From contig NZ_AP025477.1 of assembly GCF_024347415.1 (NCBI RefSeq), forward strand, positions 1,426,001 to 1,490,000: a DNA stretch of 64,000 nt, read 5' to 3'. The translations under genes were made by a program, and so were the position numbers. Below are positions 47,495 to 55,846 of the stretch, piece by piece (positions within the stretch are counted from its first letter, which is position 1; each line of letters begins with the position of its first letter). The stretch is from Vibrio crassostreae (lineage in GTDB: Bacteria > Pseudomonadota > Gammaproteobacteria > Enterobacterales > Vibrionaceae). The notes under the pieces are model-generated. The model was not told the origin of the DNA. It saw nothing but the letters and a program-made list of their open reading frames with translations, and did no database searches.

Positions 47495-48487
47495 ATGAAA
47501 CATATCGCCATCATTGGTGAGTGCATGATCGAGCTTAACGGCAAACCGTTCGGCTCAATGCATCAAACGTTTGGCGGAGACACTCTCAATGCTGCGGTTT
47601 ATTTAAGCCGCGGCTGTGAAGCCAACCTAAATCAAGATGACATCAAAGTGTCCTACGTCACGGCTTTAGGCGCAGACCCGATTAGCAAGGGAATGTTAGA
47701 GCGCTGGCAACAAGAAGGGGTATCGACGGACCTAGTTCTACAAGACAACCAACGTACGCCAGGCCTATACCTAATTCAGCTTGATGACGCAGGTGAACGT
47801 ACCTTCCTGTATTGGAGAAATCAGTCGGCTGCACGCTACCTACTGCAGCACCCAGATTTCAATCAGATAAAGCAGGCACTGCGCAATGTCGATATGGTCT
47901 TTCTCAGCGGTATCACATTAGCGATTCTGCCTGAACAAGATCGTATCGAGCTATTAAACATCTTGGTTGAGTTGAAAACACAAGGTGTTGAGATCGCCTT
48001 CGATAGTAACTTCCGCCCTGCACTTTGGCCACAAGACGAAAACCAAACCGTCAAAAATAGCTACCAAGCCATGTATACATTGACAGATTTAGCCTTGGTT
48101 ACATTCGATGATGAACAGTTAATTTGGGGAGATACTTCACCTGAACAAACCATTGAACGTCTAACTTCACTGGGTGTTAAACGATGCATCGTCAAATTGG
48201 GTGCAGATGGTTGTCTCATTCAAGATGCCACAATTCAAAGTGACATAAATTCAGATTCTGGTACCGCTTCGGCTCCACGGGCGGTGCCGACCCTACCTGT
48301 TGAACACGTCGTTGATACGACCTCAGCAGGAGACTCATTCAATGGCGGATTTTTATCTGCTTACCTAGCAGGCGAAGACTTAATTACGTCATGCCAGCGC
48401 GGTAACACCATGGCAGGCGTCGTTATCCAACATCGTGGTGCCATTATTGCAAAAGAACTAACTCAAGCGGCCATCACAGCCATTTAA
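47495..48487 (+). CDS. kdgK: 2-keto-3-deoxygluconate kinase
   Basis: PfkB-family sugar kinase of 330 residues that phosphorylates KDG to KDPG. The N-terminal IAIIGECMIELNGKPFGS and the C-terminal ATP motif DTTSAGDSFNGGF (catalytic Asp) are present. Between about residues 249 and 266 there is a short Ser/Ala/Pro-rich insert (SDINSDSGTASAPRAV) that the family does not need; its DNA is GC-rich and self-complementary (48260-48292). Three-base gap after uxaC. Confidence 0.93.
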   Translation: MKHIAIIGECMIELNGKPFGSMHQTFGGDTLNAAVYLSRGCEANLNQDDIKVSYVTALGADPISKGMLERWQQEGVSTDLVLQDNQRTPGLYLIQLDDAGERTFLYWRNQSAARYLLQHPDFNQIKQALRNVDMVFLSGITLAILPEQDRIELLNILVELKTQGVEIAFDSNFRPALWPQDENQTVKNSYQAMYTLTDLALVTFDDEQLIWGDTSPEQTIERLTSLGVKRCIVKLGADGCLIQDATIQSDINSDSGTASAPRAVPTLPVEHVVDTTSAGDSFNGGFLSAYLAGEDLITSCQRGNTMAGVVIQHRGAIIAKELTQAAITAI

Positions 48488-48496
48488 GGAATACCA

Positions 48497-49126
48497 ATGT
48501 CTAACATCAAACAACAACTGAAAACACTGAAAGTTATCCCTGTGATCGCTATCGACAACGCTGAAGACATCATCCCTCTGGGAAAAGTGTTAGCTGAAAA
48601 TGGTTTACCTGCAGCAGAGATTACGTTCCGCTCTGAGGCTGCAGTGGAAGCTATTCGTCTACTTCGTGAATCACAACCTGAGATGTTGATCGGCGCCGGC
48701 ACTGTGCTCAATCGTGAGCAAGCTATCGCGGCTAAAGAAGCGGGCGCAACGTTTGTGGTCTCTCCAGGCTTTAATCCAAATACTGTCCGAGCTTGTCAGG
48801 AGGTTGGTATTGATATCATTCCTGGGGTCAACAACCCAAGCACAGTAGAGGCTGCTCTAGAAATGGGACTAACCACATTGAAGTTTTTCCCAGCTGAAGC
48901 ATCGGGTGGCATCAACATGGTTAAGTCACTTCTTGCGCCTTACACGGATATTGAGATCATGCCGACAGGTGGCATTAACCCAAATAACATTAAAGACTAC
49001 CTAGCGATACCTCGAGTACTCGCATGTGGTGGTACTTGGATGGTGGATAAGAAGCTGATTGAAGAAGGTAATTGGGAAGAGCTGGCTCATTTAACTCGTG
49101 AAGCTGTTGCTATAGTGAATCGATAA
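48497..49126 (+). CDS. eda: KDPG aldolase
   Basis: Class I aldolase of 209 residues that splits 2-keto-3-deoxy-6-phosphogluconate into pyruvate and glyceraldehyde-3-phosphate. VIPVIAIDNAEDIIPLGKVL starts the barrel; the active-site Glu is in AEITFRSEAA, the Schiff-base Lys in LKFFPAEASGG, and MPTGGINPNNIKDYL follows. Length matches E. coli Eda (213). Last gene of the glucuronate operon, followed by a strong terminator. The genome may have another eda with edd. Confidence 0.96.
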   Translation: MSNIKQQLKTLKVIPVIAIDNAEDIIPLGKVLAENGLPAAEITFRSEAAVEAIRLLRESQPEMLIGAGTVLNREQAIAAKEAGATFVVSPGFNPNTVRACQEVGIDIIPGVNNPSTVEAALEMGLTTLKFFPAEASGGINMVKSLLAPYTDIEIMPTGGINPNNIKDYLAIPRVLACGGTWMVDKKLIEEGNWEELAHLTREAVAIVNR

Positions 49127-49177
49127 TCACATTCATCTAACAATAATAAGCTTTACGTAGTCAATTAAAGCAATAAC

Positions 49178-49199
49178 CAGCCCTCTAATTAGAGGGCTG
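49178..49199 (+). terminator. Terminator of the glucuronate operon
   Basis: Perfect 9-bp stem cagccctct / agagggctg with a 4-base loop and a T tract (aattttt) 52 bases after eda. Confidence 0.92.
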
Positions 49200-49239
49200 A
49201 ATTTTTGTTCATAAACTTAAATTGACTGATGGAACGAGT

Positions 49240-49749
49240 ATGGAAAACGTCATAGCACAAGGTATTGGTGGAATTGCATTCCTAGTTGGCGTGATGGCCT
49301 TTTGGCAAAAAGACGACATGCGATTTCGTTATCAGATGATGATGTTCTGTCTGATCATGGGAATTCACTTCACCTTAATGGGAGCTACAGTTGCTGCCAT
49401 TGGCGTGATGATAAACGCACTTCGTAGTTATGCTTCCATCAAAACTCAATCACGCAAAGTGATGTGGTTTTTCATTGGTTTAATGTGGGTAATGACATTA
49501 CCTAACATCACACACTTCTTTGAATTCATAACCGTTTTAGGTTCTTCAGTTGCCACTTGGGCCTTGTTTACCAAACAAGGTGTAACACTGAGATCCTTTA
49601 TTCTGTTCAACTCACTGTGTTGGATTAGTCACAATATTTGGCTTGGTTCTATCGGCGGATCTTTGGTCGAAGGCGCATTTATTGCCACCAATCTATTCAC
49701 AATCTACCGTTTACACCAACGCAGGTTGTTAATTGAAAATAGGACATAA
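49240..49749 (+). CDS. YgjV-family inner-membrane protein
   Basis: Membrane protein of 169 residues with five or six predicted helices (for example GIGGIAFLVGVMAFW, FCLIMGIHFTLMGATVAAIGVMINALR). This arrangement matches the YgjV family (bacterial inner-membrane protein, function unknown). The ATG at 49240 is used over a TTG six codons upstream. In E. coli ygjV is next to the uxaA-uxaC hexuronate genes, and here it follows the glucuronate operon, separated only by a terminator. A link to sugar-acid metabolism is suggested by position but not shown. Confidence 0.78.
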   Translation: MENVIAQGIGGIAFLVGVMAFWQKDDMRFRYQMMMFCLIMGIHFTLMGATVAAIGVMINALRSYASIKTQSRKVMWFFIGLMWVMTLPNITHFFEFITVLGSSVATWALFTKQGVTLRSFILFNSLCWISHNIWLGSIGGSLVEGAFIATNLFTIYRLHQRRLLIENRT

Positions 49750-49811
49750 TCACTGGAATAAAATCTATGATTTAAACCTAGAACTAATTAATTCATTGCA
49801 GTTTAAAGACC

Positions 49812-49843
49812 AAGAAGGCCAACGTTCTCACGTTGGCCTTCTT
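49812..49843. terminator. Bidirectional terminator, ygjV-like/ATP-grasp gene
   Basis: Perfect 13-bp stem aagaaggccaacg / cgttggccttctt with a 6-base loop between convergent genes. Confidence 0.9.
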
Positions 49844-49870
49844 TTATCTGCTATTTGTCGTAATCAGGAG

Positions 49871-51325
49871 TTAATCAATCAACACCAATGAATCTAAAAT
49901 CCCTTTGCCGCTGTGGATCCCGCCTTCGTTTTCGCTGGCTGGCTTACTGCGGATTAAGTAGCCAGCATAACCGTCCAGTTCGGTTACTGGTTCACCTTTG
50001 AAGTAAGCGGTGAATAGGCCGACCTCGCTGACTAGATCTGTTACAAGTGTTTGCTGGGTGTCACGCACTGCAATAGTCGGTACGTCACGTTCATGAGGGT
50101 ACAAGCGCTGCATCAGTGCCCACGCGTCGTACTCTTCTGGCTCAAGTTGGCTCAGCTGTTCACTGATATCGTCACCAAAGACGCAGTGGCCACCGCCCTC
50201 TCCTTGGTTTTTCAGCACCCATTCTTGCTTATCAGCTTGTGTATTAAACCATTCAATTGCTTCACTGCCGATGGGCTTCATGTCAGCTAATACACTCTTG
50301 ACCAGTTCGGCTTCTTGTAACGTTAAACCCCAACGTGCGTATTCTGATGCAGGCATCATGGTCAGCAACATTTGCATGGTTTTACTGGTCGCTAATTGCT
50401 GGCTGATGGTCGCGTTCATTGCGACATGGTGTTGCTCCATAAACAAGCGAGTCTGACTTAGCGTGTGGCAACAAACCGATTCGTTGAGTTCTGGAGCCCA
50501 GTAATCTGAATACTGATAGCCAGCTCTTAGGTACACCACATCGACAACGCCGACATCTTTCAATAACAAGCGTTGATTATCGCCCGATGAAAGCTGGCAG
50601 CTCAATTGTTCAAAGGTACGACGAACCGTGCGAATGCCCTGTTTTTGCAGCTCAACTTCAAGCAAATGTTGGTCATATACGTTGTCTTCGTTCTTCTGCA
50701 CCACCATCAAGAAAACCGGTTTATCTTGCTCGTTGAAGTCGGCTTTTACTTGCCTTGCAGCATTAGCGATACCATAAGCCAACTGGGTTAAACCTTGGTT
50801 TTCAGCCGGTGTTGCTGACGGGTCTTCCAACCAATTGTTATAAACGTTTGCCCATTGGTTTTGCATGAACGAGTGGAACTCTGTAGCGCGTTGACCAAAC
50901 GGGGCCATCCCTGCCGCAATGCCATTAAACTCAATCACTTTTGCACCGTGTCGGCGATCGTCCATAAAATCAGTACGCATCAACAACAAAGGTTGTCGAG
51001 CTGGATTCAAGCGCTCATCGGCACTGCCATGAGCCTGTTGATGAAGCTCCATCAAGCGACCAAAAAACGGATCGGCTTTCGCCATATCGCTCAATGATGA
51101 CTGTAAAAAGTCATGGTCTTCCGAAACATTGTTGATGAGCTTGGTGATAAGCGGTGTCACCCTCAACAGGTGTTCAAATACCTTACGCTCAATACTCATT
51201 GGAGCAAGGCTAAAAGGGCAATGTCTCGCGGTATTGTCAGACTGACGAAAAGCGACACCGTGCATAATGGCCCACTCACAAGCATCTTCAATGACTTGTT
51301 GCGGAATCGATGGCATTGGATTCAT
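49871..51325 (-). CDS. Eukaryotic-type glutathione synthetase-like ATP-grasp ligase
   Basis: Protein of 484 residues showing the eukaryotic GSH synthetase fold order rather than bacterial GshB (about 315 residues). Matches include LLMRTDFMDDRRHGAKVIEFNGIA (Arg117; metal-binding Glu132 and Asn134), VVYLRAGYQYSDYW (265-276), the glycine-rich ATP loop LKNQGEGGGHC (Lys372, Glu376), VSEVGLF, and LIRSK with the substrate-binding Arg459 and Lys461. The alanine-rich loop usually GGVAAG is GGIHSG (468-473). The family forms gamma-glutamylcysteinyl-glycine or similar tripeptides from ATP. The loop change means the acceptor may not be glycine. It lies downstream of and on the same strand as a LysR gene (118-base gap). 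Acquisition by transfer is inferred. Confidence 0.82.
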   Translation of the reverse strand: MNPMPSIPQQVIEDACEWAIMHGVAFRQSDNTARHCPFSLAPMSIERKVFEHLLRVTPLITKLINNVSEDHDFLQSSLSDMAKADPFFGRLMELHQQAHGSADERLNPARQPLLLMRTDFMDDRRHGAKVIEFNGIAAGMAPFGQRATEFHSFMQNQWANVYNNWLEDPSATPAENQGLTQLAYGIANAARQVKADFNEQDKPVFLMVVQKNEDNVYDQHLLEVELQKQGIRTVRRTFEQLSCQLSSGDNQRLLLKDVGVVDVVYLRAGYQYSDYWAPELNESVCCHTLSQTRLFMEQHHVAMNATISQQLATSKTMQMLLTMMPASEYARWGLTLQEAELVKSVLADMKPIGSEAIEWFNTQADKQEWVLKNQGEGGGHCVFGDDISEQLSQLEPEEYDAWALMQRLYPHERDVPTIAVRDTQQTLVTDLVSEVGLFTAYFKGEPVTELDGYAGYLIRSKPASENEGGIHSGKGILDSLVLID

Positions 51326-51443
51326 TTAGATATCTCATTCTTGGCGGGCATTTGGCACCCGTAGTAAGACGATGCTCATTCGAAAAAGACGAAATAAATT
51401 TTAAAAAAGTTATTTCGCCGTTTTGATCATCGTAGCTCGCAGT

Positions 51444-52391
51444 TTACAGCTGAGGTTCTTGGGTCTTATTGACGATTAGGTCGCGAAGCCATTTGTGACT
51501 TGGTTCAGAGTCAAAATAACGATGCCAAAGCAAAAACAAACCACCGGGAACCAACTCAATGGGAATCGGTTTCATCACCAGTTCGCCACTCTCAATATAG
51601 TCACAAACCGAGTTGTACGGATAACACATTAACAAATCGCTTTGCTTGCACAGCTTTACTGCGCTGGTGATGTCCGACACGTTGGCGGCTTTGTTAATTT
51701 GAAGCTGTTTGGCTTGCAAGATCTCCAGAAGCAACCAGTCGCCAACGCCACCAGTGACTAACTGAATATGACGGTATTTAAGGAAGGCTTGCAGGTTCCA
51801 ATCTTCCTGAAGCACCGGGTGATCATTACGCATCAAACACACAGAGTAATCTTGCAGCAATTCGACATGGTTTAACTCAGCAGGGATATTTTGAATGTGA
51901 GTACTCGCTCTTTCATCGAGCTCAAAAATTCCAATCCCAAAATCGACCTCACGCTTTAGTAGGCGCTTAAAGGTTTCGCTACTCCAAGTAGTACTGTTTA
52001 CCGTAATGTTCGGCGCATCTGCCAACGCGTTAGGCATAAATTTAGGGTAGATCGCGGTATAAGCGGTTTCAACAAGATCGATATTAAAAGTGCGCTCGCT
52101 GTCTTTCGGCTCAAAAATGTCCGGCACGGTTAGCTGTTCAACTTGCAAAAGGATCTGATGAATCTTAGGCGCTAAAGAAGTAGCTTTCGGGGTTGGAAAC
52201 AGACCTTTAGATTCGCGCTCAAATAGCGGGTCATCAAACAAAGTTCGCAGCTTGGTGAGTTGCTTACTCACCGCGGACTGACTAAGGAATAATCGCTCTG
52301 CTGTTTTGCTCACACTGCGCTCTTCAAGCAAAACGTGTAAACACAGCAGTAAATTCATATCACATTTGAGTAAACTCTTAACATCTACCAT
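51444..52391 (-). CDS. LysR-family regulator between GSH-synthetase-like gene and add
   Basis: LysR-type regulator of 315 residues. The HTH, DMNLLLCLHVLLEERSVSKTAERLFLSQSAVSKQL, is at residues 11-45; DPLFERESKGLFPTPKA follows, then the effector domain. Sequence style is of the NahR/LeuO-like group. It is divergent from adenosine deaminase (126 bases) and upstream of the ATP-grasp gene, so it may control either. No ligand can be named. Confidence 0.88.
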   Translation of the reverse strand: MVDVKSLLKCDMNLLLCLHVLLEERSVSKTAERLFLSQSAVSKQLTKLRTLFDDPLFERESKGLFPTPKATSLAPKIHQILLQVEQLTVPDIFEPKDSERTFNIDLVETAYTAIYPKFMPNALADAPNITVNSTTWSSETFKRLLKREVDFGIGIFELDERASTHIQNIPAELNHVELLQDYSVCLMRNDHPVLQEDWNLQAFLKYRHIQLVTGGVGDWLLLEILQAKQLQINKAANVSDITSAVKLCKQSDLLMCYPYNSVCDYIESGELVMKPIPIELVPGGLFLLWHRYFDSEPSHKWLRDLIVNKTQEPQL

Positions 52392-52517
52392 GATATTCCT
52401 TAGATTCAGATTAATGATGACTTTATGTCACTTTAAATCATATCACAAACTTGTTAATTTAAGCCCATGTAACCTATGAGTTAATAACTCAAAAAATAAT
52501 AGACCTAAGGAATACTC

Positions 52518-53516
52518 ATGAATTTTCTAGCACTCCCTAAGATTGATCTGCACTGCCACCTTGACGGAAGTGTTCGTCCAGACACCATTATTGATTTGGC
52601 GAAACAGTACGGAATCGAACTGCCTGAAGATCGCGATGCGGTTGTTCAATCTCTAACTGTGCCAGAAGATTGTAAAAACCTAGATGAGTATTTGGCTTGT
52701 TTCAGCCTGCCGCTACAAGTGATGCAGACTGAGGAAGCAATTGAGCGTATCTCTTTTGAGCTTTACGAAGACGCTGCACTAGAAAACGTTAAGTACCTAG
52801 AAGTTCGTTTTGCACCGATTCTTCACGTAAACAAGGGCTTGTCTCTTGATGCGATCATCGCAAGTGCGGTGAAAGGCATGAAACGTGCGGAAGAGAAGTA
52901 CGACATCAAAGGCAACTACATCATGTCTGTACTGCGTATGTTCCCGAAAGATTCAATCAAAGATGTTATCGACGCTGGTAAACCATACCTTGGTAAAGGT
53001 GTAGTTGCGTTTGATATCGCAGGTGGTGAAAAGCCGGGCTTCTGTGCTGAGTTCCCTGAATACACGCAATACGCGATCGAGCAAGGTTACCGTGTGACGG
53101 TTCATGCTGGTGAGCAATGGCATGGTCAGAACGTTTACGATGCAGTAACACTGCTTGACGCTGAACGTATCGGCCACGGTGTTCACATCCAAGGTAACGA
53201 AGACGCATACAACATCGTTAAAGAGAAGCAAGTTGCGCTTGAAACTTGCCCAACAAGTAACGTTCAAACTAAGTGTATTCACAAATTCGGCGACCACCCA
53301 ATTGCTGAATTCAAAAAAGACGGCATCGTTGTAACGATCAACACAGATAACCGCACTGTGTCGAACACAACCATGACCAACGAAGTGAAACGTGTGTGTG
53401 AAACGTTCGGTCTAACAAAAGAAGATTACGCAGAGATCTACAAGTACTCTGTCGAAAGCGCTTTTGCTTCAGACGAGGTAAAACAGCACCTAATGGGTTT
53501 CGTGGAGCAAATCTAA
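52518..53516 (+). CDS. add: Adenosine deaminase
   Basis: Zn-dependent deaminase of 332 residues that turns adenosine into inosine. The metal-binding [24 protein letters not shown] (His and catalytic Glu in HAGE), [12 protein letters not shown] and the [16 protein letters not shown] region (Asp ligand) are in order. Its length and the NTDN form fit the adenosine deaminase family of gamma-proteobacteria. An aaggaa ribosome-binding site precedes it. Divergent from the LysR gene; monocistronic with a terminator. Confidence 0.93.
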   Translation: MNFLALPKIDLHCHLDGSVRPDTIIDLAKQYGIELPEDRDAVVQSLTVPEDCKNLDEYLACFSLPLQVMQTEEAIERISFELYEDAALENVKYLEVRFAPILHVNKGLSLDAIIASAVKGMKRAEEKYDIKGNYIMSVLRMFPKDSIKDVIDAGKPYLGKGVVAFDIAGGEKPGFCAEFPEYTQYAIEQGYRVTVHAGEQWHGQNVYDAVTLLDAERIGHGVHIQGNEDAYNIVKEKQVALETCPTSNVQTKCIHKFGDHPIAEFKKDGIVVTINTDNRTVSNTTMTNEVKRVCETFGLTKEDYAEIYKYSVESAFASDEVKQHLMGFVEQI

Positions 53517-53590
53517 TTTGCCACCAAAGTAAGTCTTTTGCTGAATAGCTGGGCTCACTTAACGTCAGAGCTTAACGGTACAAAATAGGA

Positions 53591-53620
53591 AGAGAAAGGC
53601 TGAGGCTTTTCTCTTTTTTT
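53591..53620 (+). terminator. Terminator of add
   Basis: Stem agagaaag / cttttctct with one bulged base and a T run ctttttttat, 75 bases after the stop. Confidence 0.75.
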
Positions 53621-53687
53621 ATGTCCAAAAATCGCTAATCTTGCAGTATTCGTCATTTAGACCGAGACTCTCGGAAAGTAGGCAAGC

Positions 53688-54281
53688 ATGAGTAATACAA
53701 ACGATAAAACTGAACTAGAAAAGATGCTATCTGGGCAAGTGTATGATGGTGCAGACCAAGAAATTGATACTATGCGTTCCAATGCCAGAAAAGCGCTAAT
53801 GGCTTTCAACAACCATCAAGACCCAGACCAGCAACACACATTGCAAGAGCAACTATTTGGGAAGGTCGGGAGTAGCAGCTTAATCCAGCCCCCTTTTCAT
53901 TGTGAGTTTGGCAAAACCATCGAGATTGGCGACGACACCTTCATTAATATGAACGTAGTAATGCTAGACGGTGCGAGAATCAAAGTCGGCAAAAATGTTT
54001 TAATTGGACCAAGCGTTCAATTCTATACGCCATCACACTCCCTTGATTATCGTAGCCGCCGTAAATGGGAAACCTTCTGTTTACCCATAACAATCGAAGA
54101 TGATGTGTGGGTTGGTGGCAACTCAGTGATCAACCAAGGTGTAACGATTGGCGCTCGCTCGGTTATCGCAGCGAACTCAGTAGTCAACAATGATGTACCA
54201 CCAGATTGCCTATACGGTGGTACGCCGGCAAAATTGATTAGATATTTGAATACTGAACAGCCAACTGACGACAGCAAGTAA
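53688..54281 (+). CDS. Maltose O-acetyltransferase-like hexapeptide enzyme
   Basis: Sugar O-acetyltransferase of 197 residues. It has the N-terminal EKMLSGQVYDGADQEI motif of Maa/LacA enzymes, YTPSHSLDY (catalytic His region), and a left-handed beta-helix with GDDTFINMNVVMLDGARIKVGKNVLIGPSVQF and a second set to about residue 175. It is related to but distinct from the enzyme at 20691-21251 (different repeats, longer C-terminus). Monocistronic; substrate unknown. Confidence 0.88.
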   Translation: MSNTNDKTELEKMLSGQVYDGADQEIDTMRSNARKALMAFNNHQDPDQQHTLQEQLFGKVGSSSLIQPPFHCEFGKTIEIGDDTFINMNVVMLDGARIKVGKNVLIGPSVQFYTPSHSLDYRSRRKWETFCLPITIEDDVWVGGNSVINQGVTIGARSVIAANSVVNNDVPPDCLYGGTPAKLIRYLNTEQPTDDSK

Positions 54282-54303
54282 ACGCGAACTAAAAGTAAAT
54301 GAC

Positions 54304-54341
54304 AAAAGAGGTGATATTTTTAATTAAACATCACCTCTTTT
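54304..54341. terminator. Bidirectional terminator, acetyltransferase/HExxH gene
   Basis: Perfect 12-bp stem aaaagaggtgat / atcacctctttt with a 14-base loop and flanking A/T runs between convergent genes. Confidence 0.85.
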
Positions 54342-54345
54342 TTGA

Positions 54346-55185
54346 TTAGTTTACCGTGTCTCTTCTATCGAATGGGCTTCGTTCCATGGCTTTTTCATAC
54401 TCACTTTTCGGGCCACTCAAATACGTAGTTTTGACGAATTTTTCCCAATCATAAAACAGCGATTCTATTGGCTGATCGGTAAGCAGTGAGGGGTCACCAT
54501 TGCTCTTAATAAGATCAACAAACGCCCCTTCTCCCCATGAACGTTCAATAAACTCACCGACCGTATACCCAAGCTCATAAACCGCCGAGCTACTGTTCGG
54601 CTTATTGTATAAGTCCTGAACAAGCCCATCAAAGCGGCCTTTGATGGCGCTCCTGTTATTCATGTGGAACCAATAATCTTCAGATTTATAGATGGCTACG
54701 GCTTCCCACAACCAACGAGGGTTGTTCGCGAAATTGGGGTTGATTTGAAGTGTCAGTAAATGCACAAATTCATGCAATGCCGTTCGTTGGATTTCACCAC
54801 CAAAATAAAGTAGCCTGATTTCATTACTCTTAGGCTCGATGTAGCCTGTAGAAAACGCATATCGCTGTCCAATGCTACGCTCTTGCTCATCTAAGTACGC
54901 CTTTTGGCTTTGCCATACTCTCACCGTTATGACCGGTATTGAGTCCAGGCCGAAGCTCTTCATCAAAGGCGCCTGTTTAAGTAATAGCTCGTTATAAATA
55001 CTGGGAATTATCGCAGGTGAAGTTCCATCATAAAGGACAAACTTGAACTGTCCTTTATCTGATTCATAGCAACTATCACATGCTTGCTCACCGCGAATTT
55101 GAAGCACGAAAGCCACGACTAAAACCAGCGCCGACATAGTCAAAAACAAGAATGTAACGATAGACTTAGGTGGGTATCTTTTCAT
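54346..55185 (-). CDS. Membrane-anchored HExxH zinc-peptidase-like protein
   Basis: Protein of 279 residues with one N-terminal membrane segment (about 9-29), the rest predicted periplasmic. It holds HEFVH (His138, Glu139, His142) followed 19 residues later by Glu161 in WLWEAVA, the gluzincin pattern seen in peptidase-MA/DUF1570-like proteins. A CxxC pair (Cys36, Cys39) follows the anchor. Residues 95-110 and 185-230 are otherwise featureless. Substrate and partners are unknown. Neighbour 3' end overlaps no gene; downstream is an acetyltransferase in the opposite direction. Confidence 0.72.
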   Translation of the reverse strand: MKRYPPKSIVTFLFLTMSALVLVVAFVLQIRGEQACDSCYESDKGQFKFVLYDGTSPAIIPSIYNELLLKQAPLMKSFGLDSIPVITVRVWQSQKAYLDEQERSIGQRYAFSTGYIEPKSNEIRLLYFGGEIQRTALHEFVHLLTLQINPNFANNPRWLWEAVAIYKSEDYWFHMNNRSAIKGRFDGLVQDLYNKPNSSSAVYELGYTVGEFIERSWGEGAFVDLIKSNGDPSLLTDQPIESLFYDWEKFVKTTYLSGPKSEYEKAMERSPFDRRDTVN

Positions 55186-55222
55186 TTTCTACATCCTCAA
55201 ATTTAACTCATTCGCCAAGGTG

Positions 55223-55846
55223 TCAATCTATTAAATTAACGCCAAGCGCCTGCAAGCTGTTTTCACACTGAGCGGCATCGGTAAACTGAATACCAGCCAT
55301 GCCTACAGCCTTTGCCCCTTCAACGTTATAGGGCATATCATCGATGAAGACGGTTTCTGAAGCTTCAAGCCCATTATTAGATAACAGCGCTTGGTAGATT
55401 TCAGGTTGTGGCTTAAGCATGCCCAATTCAGCAGATACTGCCGCACCACCAAACAACACCCAAAACTGATAGGTATTTTTTAAATATTCAACAATCTCGA
55501 CCACATTGTCAGTAAGCGCGTACACACCATAGCCCGATCGCTTTACTCGCTCGATGAGTTCAACTGAACCGTACAGTAAGATCTGCGTTTGCTTAACGTA
55601 ATAGAACAGGCGATCGCACTCTAACGGGGACAAGTCGAGTTCTTGTTGATAACGAAGCTTGGCCTCACTTTCGGTCAAGAACCCTTTGTTCAAATCCACC
55701 CAAATCGTACTTTGAAAAATAGAACGAGATCGAGACTCCAATTCTTCAGTATCACCAAAAGTAAGCCGGGCAATTTCCAGAGGTGCCCAACGCACAATGA
55801 CATTGCCTACATCAAACACCACATTTTTGATTTCATTAGAACTCAT
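55223..55846 (-). CDS. HAD-IA family hydrolase
   Basis: Cytoplasmic HAD phosphatase of 207 residues, subfamily IA. Motif I is VFDVGNVIVRW (nucleophile Asp at about residue 11), motif II ALTDNV, and the acidic motif IV FIDDMPYN; Lys in LGMLKPQPEIY is motif III. It resembles YihX-type sugar-phosphate phosphatases. The ATG at 55846 has gggag 7 bases upstream and is preferred over the extended ORF. 37 bases separate it from the next minus-strand gene, so they may be co-transcribed. Confidence 0.9.
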   Translation of the reverse strand: MSSNEIKNVVFDVGNVIVRWAPLEIARLTFGDTEELESRSRSIFQSTIWVDLNKGFLTESEAKLRYQQELDLSPLECDRLFYYVKQTQILLYGSVELIERVKRSGYGVYALTDNVVEIVEYLKNTYQFWVLFGGAAVSAELGMLKPQPEIYQALLSNNGLEASETVFIDDMPYNVEGAKAVGMAGIQFTDAAQCENSLQALGVNLID

